Source of the DNA: Zygnema cylindricum
Taxonomy: Eukaryota; Streptophyta; Zygnematophyceae; Zygnematales; Zygnemataceae
Assembly: GCA_037447655.1 (NCBI GenBank)
Contig: JBBHKE010001887.1
Location: 124,853 to 188,852 of the forward strand
DNA: 64,000 nucleotides
Direction: 5' to 3'
Shown here piece by piece: positions 13,001 to 24,226 of this stretch. The stretch's first letter is position 1, and each line of letters starts with the position of its first letter. The position numbers were made by a program, and so were the translations under genes. The notes beneath the pieces were generated by a model. It saw only the letters and a list, made by a program, of their open reading frames with translations, did no database searches and had not been told where the DNA came from.

Positions 13001-13633
13001 ATGTTGTGATTTAACAATGTATCAATTTCACATCATATTGTAAAATGTGTGTGTAAGTATTATCATCAAAACATTTTAGTTTCTGGCAAGTATAGTATTT
13101 AGAAAAGGTGTCCCTGTTGCTGGAAACCTACATAACAAATAATTAAGCAGAATAGCAAAGCATGGATCTTAGTATTTGGTGTACAGAAAAAAGGACCGGT
13201 TGGAGACCAATGAATAACATTGTTCTGTCCTAAATTGTGAAAGAAAGCTCCATTTCTGTGTAGGTACCAAAAATATACCCACCCTTTGAATGTTCTACAT
13301 TTGATACAGATTATGACAATCGCAATCTATATGGCAATAAAGGTCGTTCTTATTGGTCGTTAAGTTGTCAACGTGCATTTAGGTTACAGAAAGTGTTTTT
13401 TTACTCTTTCGTTTTTCTCAATTTGTCTCGTTTTAAATTGTGTTCAAGACAGAGAGTGTGTTGGAACACTAGCCTATTTTTCAAAAGACTAATAATTTTA
13501 ATTTGTGATTTTGTCTACGTGACATCAGATTGTGACAGCGAATGGTATTGAAAATATGACTTTGTGCCCTCGAGAAATAGCGGATGTGGAGGCCGTTATG
13601 GCGGGTCGTCCATGGGAGGTTCAACTCTTATAA
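4062..13633 (+). CDS. PEPD: Prolidase (Xaa-Pro dipeptidase, peptidase family M24B), 15 exons
   Basis: Exons: 4062-4214, 5152-5262, 6035-6130, 6570-6722, 7497-7628, 7822-7949, 8240-8282, 8807-8890, 9451-9492, 10631-10701, 10881-10934, 11248-11353, 12492-12560, 12818-12961, 13529-13633. Every junction is GT-AG and the joined frame is open for 496 codons, close to the ~490 of animal and plant prolidases. The enzyme cleaves dipeptides with C-terminal proline in the cytosol using two metal ions. Expected metal ligands are all present: D283 (LLDMG), D294 (SDITC), H377 (HGLGHFLG), E419 (TVEPG) and E459 (GVRLEDD). Substrate-contact residues H262, H384 and R405 are also there. The first Met suits the family N-terminus ([13 protein letters not shown] follows). 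The C-terminal EAVMAGRPW is plant-like. Exon 7 is a 43-nt microexon with a weak donor (GTTTTG). Exon limits come from reading against the remembered family sequence; 10-12 are the most phase-dependent and all fit. Confidence 0.96.
4345..4640. repeat. Degenerate TTCTATG heptamer array in prolidase intron 1
   Basis: Repeated words ttctatg, ttcaatg and tctatgg over about 300 bp inside intron 1 (4215-5151). Spurious Tyr/Phe/Met-rich open frames arise from it. Confidence 0.8.
10255..10595. repeat. 24-bp minisatellite in prolidase intron 9
   Basis: About 14 diverged copies of a 24-bp unit (gaggtagagaaacagaagtgg plus three bases) lie in intron 9 (9493-10630). Because 24 is a multiple of three, the minus strand stays open for 122 codons as a Thr/Ser/Leu repeat. 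That frame is not a gene. Confidence 0.85.
11845..12140. repeat. GGTCGT-type hexamer arrays in prolidase intron 12
   Basis: Two blocks (about 11845-11920 and 12066-12135) of ggtcgt, gtcgcc and gtcgtg words, each preceded by the shared string acccggtcggtgtcg. They lie in intron 12 (11354-12491). Overlapping Arg/Pro-rich and Val-rich open frames are composition artefacts. Confidence 0.75.
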
Positions 13634-13653
13634 GCACAATTATAAAAAGGAAA

Positions 13654-16095
13654 TGTTTGGGAAATGATAGTATTGCGTGAAAACATTTTGTATAGGAAGA
13701 AAAGTACCAAAATGTCCTCCCTCTCCAACTAACTGCTTCTGTTTTTGTCCAACAAAAACACTCGGTGATTACGTTCTTTTAGCTACTGGCTCCATTTGAA
13801 TGTTTTATTTTATTGCCATATAAGGACAAAAAAATAAAATTCGTCTGGTAAGGACAACAAAACATGTGTATATGTATGTACAGTTTCGCGAATATAGTTG
13901 CCGCAGGATGTTTACATTTCAAACCTGGTATTAAATAATGAGTGTTAGTAAACGAGTGTTAATGAAATTATCGTTTGTATTCTGTTTGAGTTGTCGCACT
14001 TCTTATCGAGGAAAGCATTTTCATTTTCGTTTTTTTGTCGAAGAAATTTCATTCTCAAACAGGGTTCTTATCGAAAGAAAAAGAACGGAAGTCCAATGGG
14101 TGAAAATATTTTTATCATTGCCTCCTTTTAGAACCTGTATTATTCTGTTTGTTAGTATCCAAAGTTTGTTGTTTTACTTTTGTTGAAGGTTAACTTATTC
14201 CATGTAAGTTGTTTTAATTGCTGTGGGAGTTGGATGTCTACAATATATATAAGGATTTCAAAGGTTAATCGAGAGGTTTTTTTCCTTTTGTTTTTTTATT
14301 CTTTATTCTTATGTTTAGTATGCTCATTGAATTTTTTTTTGATGAATTTTTGAAATTTGCTTATGACTAAATCGAAATACGAAATACTGTTTCACTTTGT
14401 ACTTTAAAAGTGCGGTGCGGCCAAGTAAAATTGTAAGTTACTAAAGACAAGGCAAAGATTTCACATTTAGCTGTGGTTGATTTGTTTGCAGTAATTTTAG
14501 TTTTTTTAATAAGAAAAATTATGTTTCAATTTTGGCAAAGCATTTGTGCCCCTCGCAAGCTTCCACTTTAAAGAAGATTTTGCTGGTCATTTGTTTGCCA
14601 GGGTTATTTAGGGTTTTCTAGGGTGTCAAGGGTTTTTCTTGTTGCGGCTAATTGTTAAGTGATGTCGCACATCTCGAATCGGTAAACTTTCAAGCCGACT
14701 TGTGGTGTCTATAATTTTAGAAAAATGGTATGTATGGGTGATTCTTATATGGTGTGATTTGACAACCGTAAATAGCTTAAAGACTACAGGGGACTATGGA
14801 GTACAAGATTTAACGGTGAGAAGGGAAGTCGTTTCCTTCCAAATTCATACCAAGAGTCCAAAACTTAACCCTACATGAAAATTAAAATGAATTGATGCCT
14901 ACAACTACTCGAAACTACACTGCCCATCTTTGTCAGAATTAAACATTTTTCGGGCAGTTAAAGCATTCAACTCTGCGATTGGCAGCTGAATTTTTTTTTA
15001 TGAAGAAAGCGATTGAAAGGTAACGGTCTTACCTTTTGAATGTGATGTCAAGACAGAAAATCAGAAAAATATGTGACGAGAAAAATAAATTTGATTGCCC
15101 AAAAAAAACTTAACTTATGCTGGGCGTTATGGCATTGTCCCCACATTAAAAGAGAACGGCCTCAAAAGTACGGGTAATTCTTCCTAACAAGATAGAGCGA
15201 TTTCGCAACTCGTATGAATCGATATTTGACTTTCATTATTTTGTTGCAGATCACTTTTTAAATCCTCCGTTTTGTACTGGCTGCCATTCTGTGCTAGAAA
15301 GATTGTACAACAAGACTTTAGTAAGAAAGGGCGATGGTAAAGCATCTCAGTACATGAGAACCAAAAAAAGTTGAACGGCAAAGCCAAAACTGAAAGACTA
15401 AATGCAGAAGGAAGTATGCAAAACGGAAAAACAAGGAGAAAGAAACTAACACTCAACGACGGGCACACAAAATAAAAATACTTTCACAAAATAAAAATAC
15501 TTCAACAAAGCAACAATCATTAAAGCAAGGTACAGAATAGTGTGCTTACCAAACCAAAACTCAACATGGCTAAAGATCTACGGAAAAAAAACCCTTCAGT
15601 CGCCCAAGCCCGGGGGAGAACACTGAGGGAGTTCTGTAACACGCCAACGATCCATAAGCACGATAGCTGATCGAAGGAGGATAGTAGGTTGCACTTGCAG
15701 TAAAGCCACATATAACGTTGACGATAAAAAGAAGTAAGGACCGAACCAGGAGGGTTCTTAAGGCCCCCTCTCTCTAAAGATAGTCGACCACATGTATGTA
15801 GAAACTAGTAAAGCATACCCAAACAACAAAATATCTAGACAGCCATTGCGATAAAGTCATCCATAGTATCTCGGTGTGCATAATCAAGCTCCTTCTTCGT
15901 AGCCGCGTCACGGGCGGCCAATCCAACATGTCGAGCATCTCCAACATGTTGTACCATACAGATAGGATAAAAAAATGTTTTCCACGCACTTAACAATGAG
16001 CAGAATTGTCTTTCTATTTTGGTGAAGTCATCTATTGTGTCGCTTACTGATTGGTTGACAAGTTGTCGTTGTCCGTAACGCTAGGGTGAGAAAAC
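13654..16095. repeat. ~2.5-kb dispersed repeat, copy 1 (abuts prolidase stop)
   Basis: Starting at tgtttgggaaatgatag, this stretch matches 20906-23288 over its length with many substitutions and small indels, by eye 85-90% identical. Homology begins 20 bp after the prolidase TAA, so the mRNA 3' end probably lies in it. No terminal repeats or coherent protein were recognised. Minus-strand open frames occur at matching places in both copies (15184-15468 and 22435-22735) but carry no domain. It may be a non-autonomous element or a segmental duplication. Confidence 0.75.
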
Positions 16096-16501
16096 TAGTG
16101 TTGTGTATCGGGTAAAAATTTATCGCAATAAGAGGGCTCGATATATCGCTCCGGGACCAACAAAAATCACTGCGATATATTTGGTAGGAGGTGGGGGTCT
16201 GTACAAATTTAGCACGGTAAATCGTACGAAAGATACACACACACCCCCCTCCCCCCCCTTCCCCTCTCTATGGGCGCGCCACGGGGGGGGGGGGGGGGGG
16301 GGGGGGGTGGGGCGGCTTTCAAATTAGTTTTTGACCTAAAGTCTCTTTGATATATCGCAATAAAATGTATAGTGATGTTTGCCGTTATATCGGATAAATA
16401 ACGCGATATTGAGCCTCTCTATATATCGCTTACACCTTACCGGGTACTCAAAATTAGGTACATATCGAATATAGGCAAGGGGCCTTCGATACACAACACT
16501 A
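16096..16501. mobile_element. hAT-like MITE with a long G run
   Basis: Perfect inverted ends TAGTGTTGTGTATCG / CGATACACAACACTA. The ends fit the hAT pattern YARNG, and the flanking 8-mers gagaaaac (16088-16095) and gaaaaaac (16502-16509) match at 7 of 8 bases, as expected for a hAT target duplication. The body is full of tatatcgc words and a C-rich stretch followed by a run of more than 20 G (about 16280-16306). It has no coding capacity. A partial copy sits at 23289. Confidence 0.75.
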
Positions 16502-17735
16502 GAAAAAACATCTCGTGCCTACTTTAGGTATCTTAAAATCCACCAATGATTTGGGCAGAAATACATTTAAAAATTTGGGGAATAAAGACTGCGCAGAACC
16601 TGCGACGTGATTTTCCACATTTCTTCATTTATAAACCACGAGTGTAAATCCTATTTGCCACACAGAAATTGAGCTTCGCCTCTGTCAAATTGAAGTATTA
16701 TTCGTGAAATTATTGCTAAAGCAGCGATAGTTTCTTTCTTGATGATTATTTAATAGTGGCAAATGTTTTATCACGTGGCCCGTTTCCCACAATCGAAGCA
16801 TCCACTTGTTGACCACAGTTCTGTAGCGCTGTCCTGACTTCAATTTTTCAATTTTAGGAGTTTAATGCACGCTGCACTATATTTTACGTTTAGTTCCGTG
16901 CGCACTAATATAAGTTTAATCCATAGTTGCTCACGGCGATAAGTGCGAACGTACCAACCGCGACGAATTATACGTAACGAACGCATTGAACCTTTTGAAC
17001 AAATCGTTAAAAATCGTTAATGAATTTCCTTCCGTACTATTCCGTAGATGAAAAAAAAAACTTATACATATAGCGTAGTTTGCAAGTTTTTCCCGTTAAA
17101 TGAGCGCTAAAATATTAAAAATGTTTAATTTTATATCACACTCCATGACGGTATCGGAATTCCTTCATCAACTGGTAGTGGAGACGTCGAAATTAGGCTT
17201 TTCCACATATACGGCTTTCCCGGGTACAAACTTCCGCTCATGTAAGCTTACATGAAATTTTAGAAGCCTATCTAACAGGCCGAAATTTTCAATATTCCAT
17301 GGCGGCTTCTTTCAAAAAAAATTGAAGTACAATTTTCAAACTTACCGCGTGAAATTAGTGTGATGTTCGACGTCTCTTTTCGAAAATGTACGTACATTTT
17401 CGATGAAATAGCGTACAAGTTCCGTGATATTCCTAAAGTACCAATAACTACGACGTATCTTTTCCTGGAATTCCGTACATATCCGTAAAAAAATGTACAG
17501 TTACCGTAATTTGTTCACAGGTTCCCGTAAATTCCAGTTTCAGTTTACAGTAAACGTTTTTTTTTTGCGATTTTTTCAAAAGTCACGAATTATACGTTTC
17601 AATCGGAAAAATTGGAAAAATCGCGCGATTTGAACACTATGGTTTAATCTTTAATGTAGCAGCTGCACTTTTGTTTTCTGATTAAAATCAGAGTTGCGCA
17701 CCAAGGTCACAAAATTCATAGATTTAAGTGCGGTA
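16502..17735. other. Intergenic, no recognisable feature
   Basis: AT-rich sequence without genes that I can recognise and without an obvious repeat family. Confidence 0.4.
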
Positions 17736-18285
17736 CACCGTCAATCGCTATTAGAGTAAAGGAATAAATAGCGTAAAAAAAAAATAGTGTTATTAACACT
17801 AATCAGGAATTTTATTTTTTTGAAAAAAAATATATATACTAATTAATCCCTAACTGTAATTTGGGTTGTCCTGAATGATATATACCCGCCCATTCGATGT
17901 CTACAGTAATATGTGTATTCGTACAAAATCTGACAATTCGTACGCCGTCGCGCTGTTCACACGGTCGACGGACGAACATATGAGAACGTAATTTTTGTCG
18001 ACGAGTTTGCGTCTCTTTCTTCCAGTGCACATTCACATGAGTGCACAATAATGTTAAGTGTCATTTTATGCCTTTGTAATTCAAAAAGTACCATTTCGTA
18101 CGGAGACTCCCTGTCCGTACGCCACACTATTTCCATCGCGGTGTACTTTCCTTATTAACGCTATTTGAAGAAAAAACCTAATTAGAATAATGGAAAAAAT
18201 AAAATTATGGATTGTATTTCGGGTTTTTTTTTTTGAAAAAAGGGCACCGAATTGGCGTTATATACTCTAATAGCGATTGACGGTG
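17736..18285. mobile_element. CACCGT-family MITE, TA target site, 550 bp
   Basis: Left end CACCGTCAATCGCTATTAG and its exact inverse at 18261-18285, with TA on both sides (17734-17735, 18286-18287). The perfect inverted end covers about 24 bp. The interior shares words such as attagaataat and ggcaccgaatt with the copy at 19084-19597. No transposase frame is visible. Confidence 0.85.
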
Positions 18286-18950
18286 TACAGCCAAAACATC
18301 GAATGAAAAATGACCCACGCACGCGCTACAAGAGAGAGAAATTTTTTGGACAAGGGAGAGTCCTCGTTATTTTCCCCTTGCCAGTCACTCGTATTTACAA
18401 AAACAAAATTGCAGGGGTCTCGGACCTCCACTTTCATTCATGGGTTCTTAGCAAAATTTTGCACCGTCGTCGCCTTCCCCCTCTCCCTCTCACACTATCG
18501 CTTTTATCTCACACTATTTAGAATGAGACATGACAATATTGGTATAAAATGATAAATATTTTAAAGATATTATTTTTTACAATTTTTAGGTTTTTTTTAA
18601 TGGTAAATCAAGTGAAAAAAGTAGAAAAAACAAAATCGGGAAACCATGGCGGAAAGTTATTGAATCCGTGACGTCGACGTTTCCACAAGTGAGCATGACG
18701 TCACAATGTCACCAATTCATAGTTCAAAAGTAGGTGAAAATATGCCCATACAATATGCCCATTGTACGCAAAACATACAATATGACCTTAAGAGTTAAGA
18801 CCCATATTGTATTGGTCGCAAAATGAAAAAAAATAGTAACAGGGTTGAGTTGCACATCGATCGATATAGAATTAAACGTCATGTCTACATTTTGAAAAAC
18901 ATTCGGAAAAAAATAATTTGATTTGAGTTTTGAGGCATTTCTTATTTAAA
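18286..18950. other. Intergenic, no recognisable feature
   Basis: Contains a short inverted motif around catacaatatg / catattgtattgg (18750-18815). No gene recognised. Confidence 0.35.
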
Positions 18951-18951
18951 C

Positions 18952-19640
18952 CGTCAGATTTAGACGATCGGACGGTCGTTGATCAAATTAGCGGTCTAAG
19001 AAGATCACATGAAAAGCCCATAACACAACTTACGATAGGACTATCGTCAGATTTGGACGATCGGACAATCGCTAGTCAAAGTACATCGCGAATCGTACTA
19101 AGTTATTTAAGTACTCTATATTGGGTTATGTCGACAATATTATCCGCGGTGAAATTATGAACACTAAATTACGTAGATGTACAAAATCTATCAGTCTGTA
19201 TAATTTTGGCGTCGTTATGACGTTAAAACTATTTGTCGCGTTGAATGTCAGTTAATGATCACACTGACGACGATGCTGTCGACGGACGAGAGTTATGCGA
19301 ACGACTTTTTTTCGATGTGATTGATTTTTTGTTTAGTGCGATTTCACGTGCGAGCATGATTATATTAAATCATTATTTGTACCTTTTTACTTATAAAAGT
19401 ACAATTTTGCACTGTCGGAGGTCGTCTGTACTCCACACCATTTAAAACGAACTTATATTAGATATTTTTACGCTAATTAAACCTTACCCTAAATAGAATA
19501 ATAAAAAAATTAGAATCATTTACTCTATTTAAGGTGACAGAGTCGAAATTTAGGGCGACCGAATTAGCATTATTTACTCTAATTACGATTCGCGATGTAG
19601 CGATCTATGAAGATCACATGAAAAGAGAAAAGTCTTTATT
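18952..19640. repeat. Tandem 93-bp duplication, second unit split by a MITE
   Basis: Unit 1 (18952-19044) begins cgtcagatttagacgatcgg and contains gcggtctaagaagatcacat. Unit 2 begins at 19045 with cgtcagatttggacgatcgg; its continuation gcgatctatgaagatcacat appears only at 19600, after the MITE at 19084-19597. Confidence 0.8.
19084..19597. mobile_element. CACCGT-related MITE (CATCGCGAATCGTA ends), TA target site
   Basis: Inverted ends catcgcgaatcgtac / gattcgcgatg flanked by TA on each side (19082-19083 and 19598-19599). It lies inside unit 2 of a tandem duplication. Unit 1 shows the uninterrupted target (caaattagcggtc), so the insertion can be read directly. No coding capacity. Confidence 0.8.
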
Positions 19641-19804
19641 ACATAATGTGCGATGAAAAAACCATCAAAGTACAAAGGGGGTAAAAAGAAAGAAATAGAA
19701 CATTTAAAGACTACAAGAGTCAGCAGGTACGAAAAAAAAACAAAAATAACACAACTTACAATAAAGGCGCCTACAAAAAAGGCCTACGATAAAAACGCCT
19801 ACTT

Positions 19805-20533
19805 TTGAACTATTTACCAAACCCTAAACATACAATTTCACAAAAATGTAGACGTCTACCACCGTCGCTGTTTTTGTTGGCGTCACTAATCGTCGGAAGC
19901 TTCGTAGTCGGCTTCAATCGTCACAAGTTGTACCTACGTCTACAGCCGTCACATTTCAAAGTTCCGATTTCATTTTCGCACATAGGGATGCTCTTCAAAG
20001 TAGTACGGAGAATCTTCGATACAGTCCAAAATAGTTTATCAAAGTACCGATTACATAGGGACGTACCCTTAGTTATAGCCGTGGCGGAAAGGTTCGCTAT
20101 CTCAAAACGTCTGATGGAAAGGCTACAGTACATGTACTGTACTGTAGTGTCAGGGCATAACCGGCTGCCCATTTGCCGTCTGAAGGAACGATCCCACGTG
20201 GACGGTGCGGTACGAACATTGTTATGCCCTCTAACGTCAGCATGTCAGACGCTTGCGAACATTTGCGATTTTTCGATGGTTCGATTGTACTGCTTCATAA
20301 AAAGCATCTCAGAAAACAATAAATGCTCTGCAGCCAGGGCCATTGTTACAAGCATGGCGTGGCAGGTGCACCCTAGCAAGGAAGTCTGCCGTTTACCCGT
20401 CGGCCAATACGGGACTGTGATGTCATGTCATGTACATGACATCGGAAAGGTAGTCTGCAAAACTCTATCGCTTGGAAAGGCGGTGCCGATATTGATTCCC
20501 ATGCAGGGATACATTAGCCATGAAACTATTTGA
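19805..20533 (+). CDS. Unrecognised 242-codon open frame (doubtful)
   Basis: This is one of the longest open frames in the window outside the retroelements, ending 50 bp before the assembly gap. It has a hydrophobic stretch near residues 20-37 (PSLFLLASLIVGSFVVGF) that could pass for a signal anchor. I see no known domain, conserved motif or repeat, and the composition resembles the surrounding non-coding DNA. Short palindromes lie in it (acagtacatgtactgt near 20126, atgtcatgtacatgacat near 20432). Most likely a chance frame or remnant of an unknown element; a real gene is not excluded because the gap hides what follows. Confidence 0.15.
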   Translation: MNYLPNPKHTISQKCRRLPPSLFLLASLIVGSFVVGFNRHKLYLRLQPSHFKVPISFSHIGMLFKVVRRIFDTVQNSLSKYRLHRDVPLVIAVAERFAISKRLMERLQYMYCTVVSGHNRLPICRLKERSHVDGAVRTLLCPLTSACQTLANICDFSMVRLYCFIKSISENNKCSAARAIVTSMAWQVHPSKEVCRLPVGQYGTVMSCHVHDIGKVVCKTLSLGKAVPILIPMQGYISHETI

Positions 20534-20582
20534 TAAAACCTGACATAGCTTCTAAGAGGCATGATGAAACTTCTCGTAGGGA

Positions 20583-20592
20583 NNNNNNNNNN
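20583..20592. other. Assembly gap (10 N)
   Basis: Ten N bases. The true gap size is unknown. It lies between the doubtful 242-codon frame and copy 2 of the 2.5-kb repeat. Confidence 0.99.
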
Positions 20593-20905
20593 TTTTACTT
20601 TTACTTTTACGAAAGGAGCTATTTTTCACGCTGTTGAGTTTGTATTATGTTTGCTATTAAAGTAATTGTGAACAAATGATTGTAAGTAATAAATTATGGT
20701 CCAAACTTTACATTTGTAGTACGTCGTTGATATAAGCGCTTTGACATGTATGTATATGTGTGCAAGACAACAGGAATGGTTTGTTTAAAATAAAAAAACA
20801 GGGATATACCGTTATTTTATTTTGTAAGTTTACCTCGGTCATCGATTTTTTGCCCATTGGTGGCTTGCAAAAAAAACCTGTTTTTGTTTTCGTAAATCAA
20901 CCTCC

Positions 20906-23288
20906 TGTTTGGGAAATGATAGTATTGCGTGAAACCTTTTGTAAAAGAAGAAAAGTACCAAAGAGTCTTTTGCCTCCAACTAAATGCTTTTGTTTTTGTC
21001 CAAAAAAAACGTTCGGTGGTTACCCGTTTTTTAGCTACTGGCTCCATTTGAATGTTTTATTTTATTGCCATATAGGGACAAAAAAATAAAATTTGTTTGG
21101 TAAGGACAACAGAACGTGTGTATATGTATGTACAGTTTCGCGAATATAGTTGCTGCATGATGTTTACATTTCAAACCTGGTATTAAATAATGAATGTTAG
21201 TAAACAAGTGTTAATGAAATTATCGTTTGTATTATGTTTGAGTTGTCGCACTTTTTATCGAGGAAAGCATTTTCATTTTCATTTTTATGTCGAAAAATTA
21301 TCATTTTCGAACAGGGTTCTTATCAAAAGAAAAAAGAATGGAAGTCCAATTGGTGAATATATTTGTATCACTGCCTCCTTTTAGAACTTGCATTATTCTG
21401 TTTGTTAGTATCTAAAGTTTGTTGTTTTAATTTTATTGAAGGTTAATTTATTCCACGTAAGTTGTTTTAATTGCTGTGGGAGTTGGATATCTACAATATA
21501 TATAAGGGTTTCGAAGGTTAATCGAGAGGTTTTTTTCCTTTTTTTTTTTTTTTTTTCTTTATTCTATGAGCATGTTTAGTTTGCTCATTGAAAATTTTTT
21601 TTATGAATTTTTGACATTTGCTTATGAATAAATTGAAATACGCTATATTGTTTCACTTTGTACTTTAACAGAGCGGTGCGGTCAAGCAAAATTGTATGTT
21701 AATAAAGACAAGGCAAGGATTTCACACTCAGTTGTGGTTGATTTGTTTGTGGTAATTTTAGTTTTTTTGATAAGAAAAGTTATGTTTCAATTTCGGTAAA
21801 GCATTTGTGCCCTTGGCAAGCTTTCACTTTAAAGGACCTTTTACTGGTCATTTGTTTGCCAAGGTTATTTAGGGTTTTCTAGGGTGTTAAGGGTTTTTCT
21901 TGTTGCAACTAATTGATAAGTGATGTCGCACATTTCGAATCGGTAAACTTTCAAGCCGACTCGTGGTGTCTATGATTTTAGGAAAAATGTATATATGCGT
22001 GATTTTTATATGGTGTGATTTGACGACCGTAAATAGTTTAAATACAACAAGGGACTATGGAGTACAAGATTTAAAGGTGAGAAGAGAAATAGTTGTCTTC
22101 CAAATTTATAATAACAGTCTAAATGTTAACCCTATATAAAAATTAAAATGAATTGATGCCTACAACTACTTGAAACTACGTTGCCCATCTTTGTTAGAAT
22201 TACAAATTTTTCGGGCAGTTCAAAGCATTCAACTCTGCGATTGACAACTGATTTTTTTTTATGAAGCAGGCAATTGAAAGGTGACGGTCTTACCTTTTGA
22301 TTGTGATGTCACGACAGAAAATTAGAAAAATATGTGATGAGAAAAATAAATTTGATTGCCCTTAAAAAGCTAAACACTGACAATGATGGGCGTTGTAGTT
22401 GTATGACATCGTCCCCACACTAAAAGAGAATGGCCTAAAAAGTAAGGGGTAAATTTTCATAGCAATATAGAGCGATTTTGCAACTTGCATGACTCGAAAA
22501 CCGACTCTCATTATATTGTTGCATGTCTCTTTTTAAATCCTCCATTTTGTACAAGCTGCCATTTTGTGCTAGAAAGATTGTACAATAAGACTTTAGTAAG
22601 AGAAGGCCATGGTGAACCATCCCAGTACATGGGAACCAAAAAAAGTTGAACTGCAAAGCCAAAACTGAAAACTAAATGCGGAAGGAAGCATGCAAAATGG
22701 AAAAACAAGGCAAAAGTAATTAACAAGACGGGCACAAAAAAAAAATTACTTTAACAAAGCAACAATCATTGAAGCAAGGGATAGAATAATGTGCTTACCA
22801 AACCAAAACTCAACATGGCTAAAGATCTACGAAAAAAAAACGCTTGAGTCGCCCAAGCCCGTGGAAGAACACTGAGGGAGTTTCGTATCACGCCAACACA
22901 ATAGCGATCGAAAGATGATATTAGATTGCACTTGCAGTAAAGCCACGGTAAAAAGAAGTAAGGACCGAACCATGAGGGTTCTTAACTCCCCCTCTCTCTA
23001 AAGATAATCAACCACATGTATGCAGAAACTAGTAAAGCATACCCGAACAACAAAATGTATAGACACCCATTGCGATAAAGTCATCCATACTATCTCAGTG
23101 TGCATAATCAAGCTCATTCGTAGCCGCGTCACGGGCGGCCAATCCAACATGTCGAGCATCTCCAACATGTTGTTGCGTATGGATAGGATACAAAATTATT
23201 TTCCACGCCCCTAACATTGGTCATCTATTCTGTCGCTAACTGATTAGTTGACAAGTTACTGCTATCCGTAACGCTAGGGTGTAAAAAC
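20906..23288. repeat. ~2.5-kb dispersed repeat, copy 2
   Basis: Same order and orientation as 13654-16095. Here the start tgtttgggaaatgatag is preceded by unrelated sequence rather than the end of the prolidase gene. The copy runs on into a hAT-like MITE at the same relative position as in copy 1. Confidence 0.75.
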
Positions 23289-24225
23289 TAGTGTTGTGTA
23301 TCGGGTAAAAAAATATCGCAATAAGAGGGCTCAATATATCGCTCCGGTACCAACAAAAAATATCGCGATATATTTGGTAGGAGGTGGGGGTCCCTACAGA
23401 TTTAGGGTGCATCTCCATGTACTTAAAACTTAGCGAACTTACTTTGTTTTTTAGCGCAGATCCAGCGGACCCGGATTTCAGGTGTCCCTATGTGTAACAA
23501 CGAAATTGTTACTTAAGGGTGTGACGGTTGTACACGTCGACAATGCTCGTGACGCTTGTCAGCGTCTACATTCTGTGATGATGCACGATATTTTTTGAAA
23601 CTGCTTGTGACGTCGCATGTCTTTCCGTGACATTGTAGACGTATCGCCTTCTAGCCTGCGCTGTTTCACGGATGAAGAAGATTCTATTTGCCTTTGCGTC
23701 TCCTGTCCGGTAGACGTGAAATGACATCGGAATCTTGAGACCCATGCAAAAAAAAATCCGTATGAGAGGAAAACGGACAAAACCAAACATATTGTGTATT
23801 TTTTACTTTGTAATGAACGCAAACGGACAAAACATAACGAATAGTGTACCTTTCCCCGTCGCTTTAATTTGTTTGATTTTTTTGGGAATTTTTTTACACG
23901 TGCGAATACGTGTTCCTTTTTGTTTTTTTAAAATACTTTGTTTTAAAACACATCGCCCCTGTTTTTTAAAGAAAATTTTGAAAATGACATTTTTTGGCGT
24001 GGCCGTGGGTCGAAGAACACAAGACGACAACATGTAGTACATCCTAAATTCGATGATGATGCAAAATGTACTTCTCCTTTTTTCTATTTTTTTGTACGGT
24101 TGAAATTTACGCGGTACGGCTCTAAGTTTTAGAGGAAAACGACAGGAAAAAACCCTTCCTTTGGCACATGGAGACGCACCCTTAGCTACAGTAAATAACA
24201 CATTTAATCGTGAGGATTTGCCTCC
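23289..24225. mobile_element. Partial hAT-like MITE, copy 2, split by a PIF/Harbinger-like MITE
   Basis: Starts TAGTGTTGTGTATCG as at 16096 and follows that copy to the string ggtaggaggtgggggt. It is then interrupted at 23402-24184 by another element. After the interruption only a short stretch (ttagctacagtaaata) still resembles copy 1; the right inverted end is missing. Confidence 0.65.
23405..24181. mobile_element. PIF/Harbinger-like MITE, TTA target duplication
   Basis: Inverted ends GGGTGCATCTCCATGT / ACATGGAGACGCACCC (15 of 16 paired) with TTA on both sides (23402-23404, 24182-24184), the 3-bp duplication typical of PIF/Harbinger (Tourist-type) elements. The related copy at 16096-16501 carries the empty target (acaaatttagcacgg) at the matching place. 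Length 777 bp. The minus-strand frame 23803-24237 has no transposase motifs. The core (23735-24040) is shared, inverted, with the foldback element at 56077-56950. Confidence 0.8.
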
Positions 24226-24226
24226 C

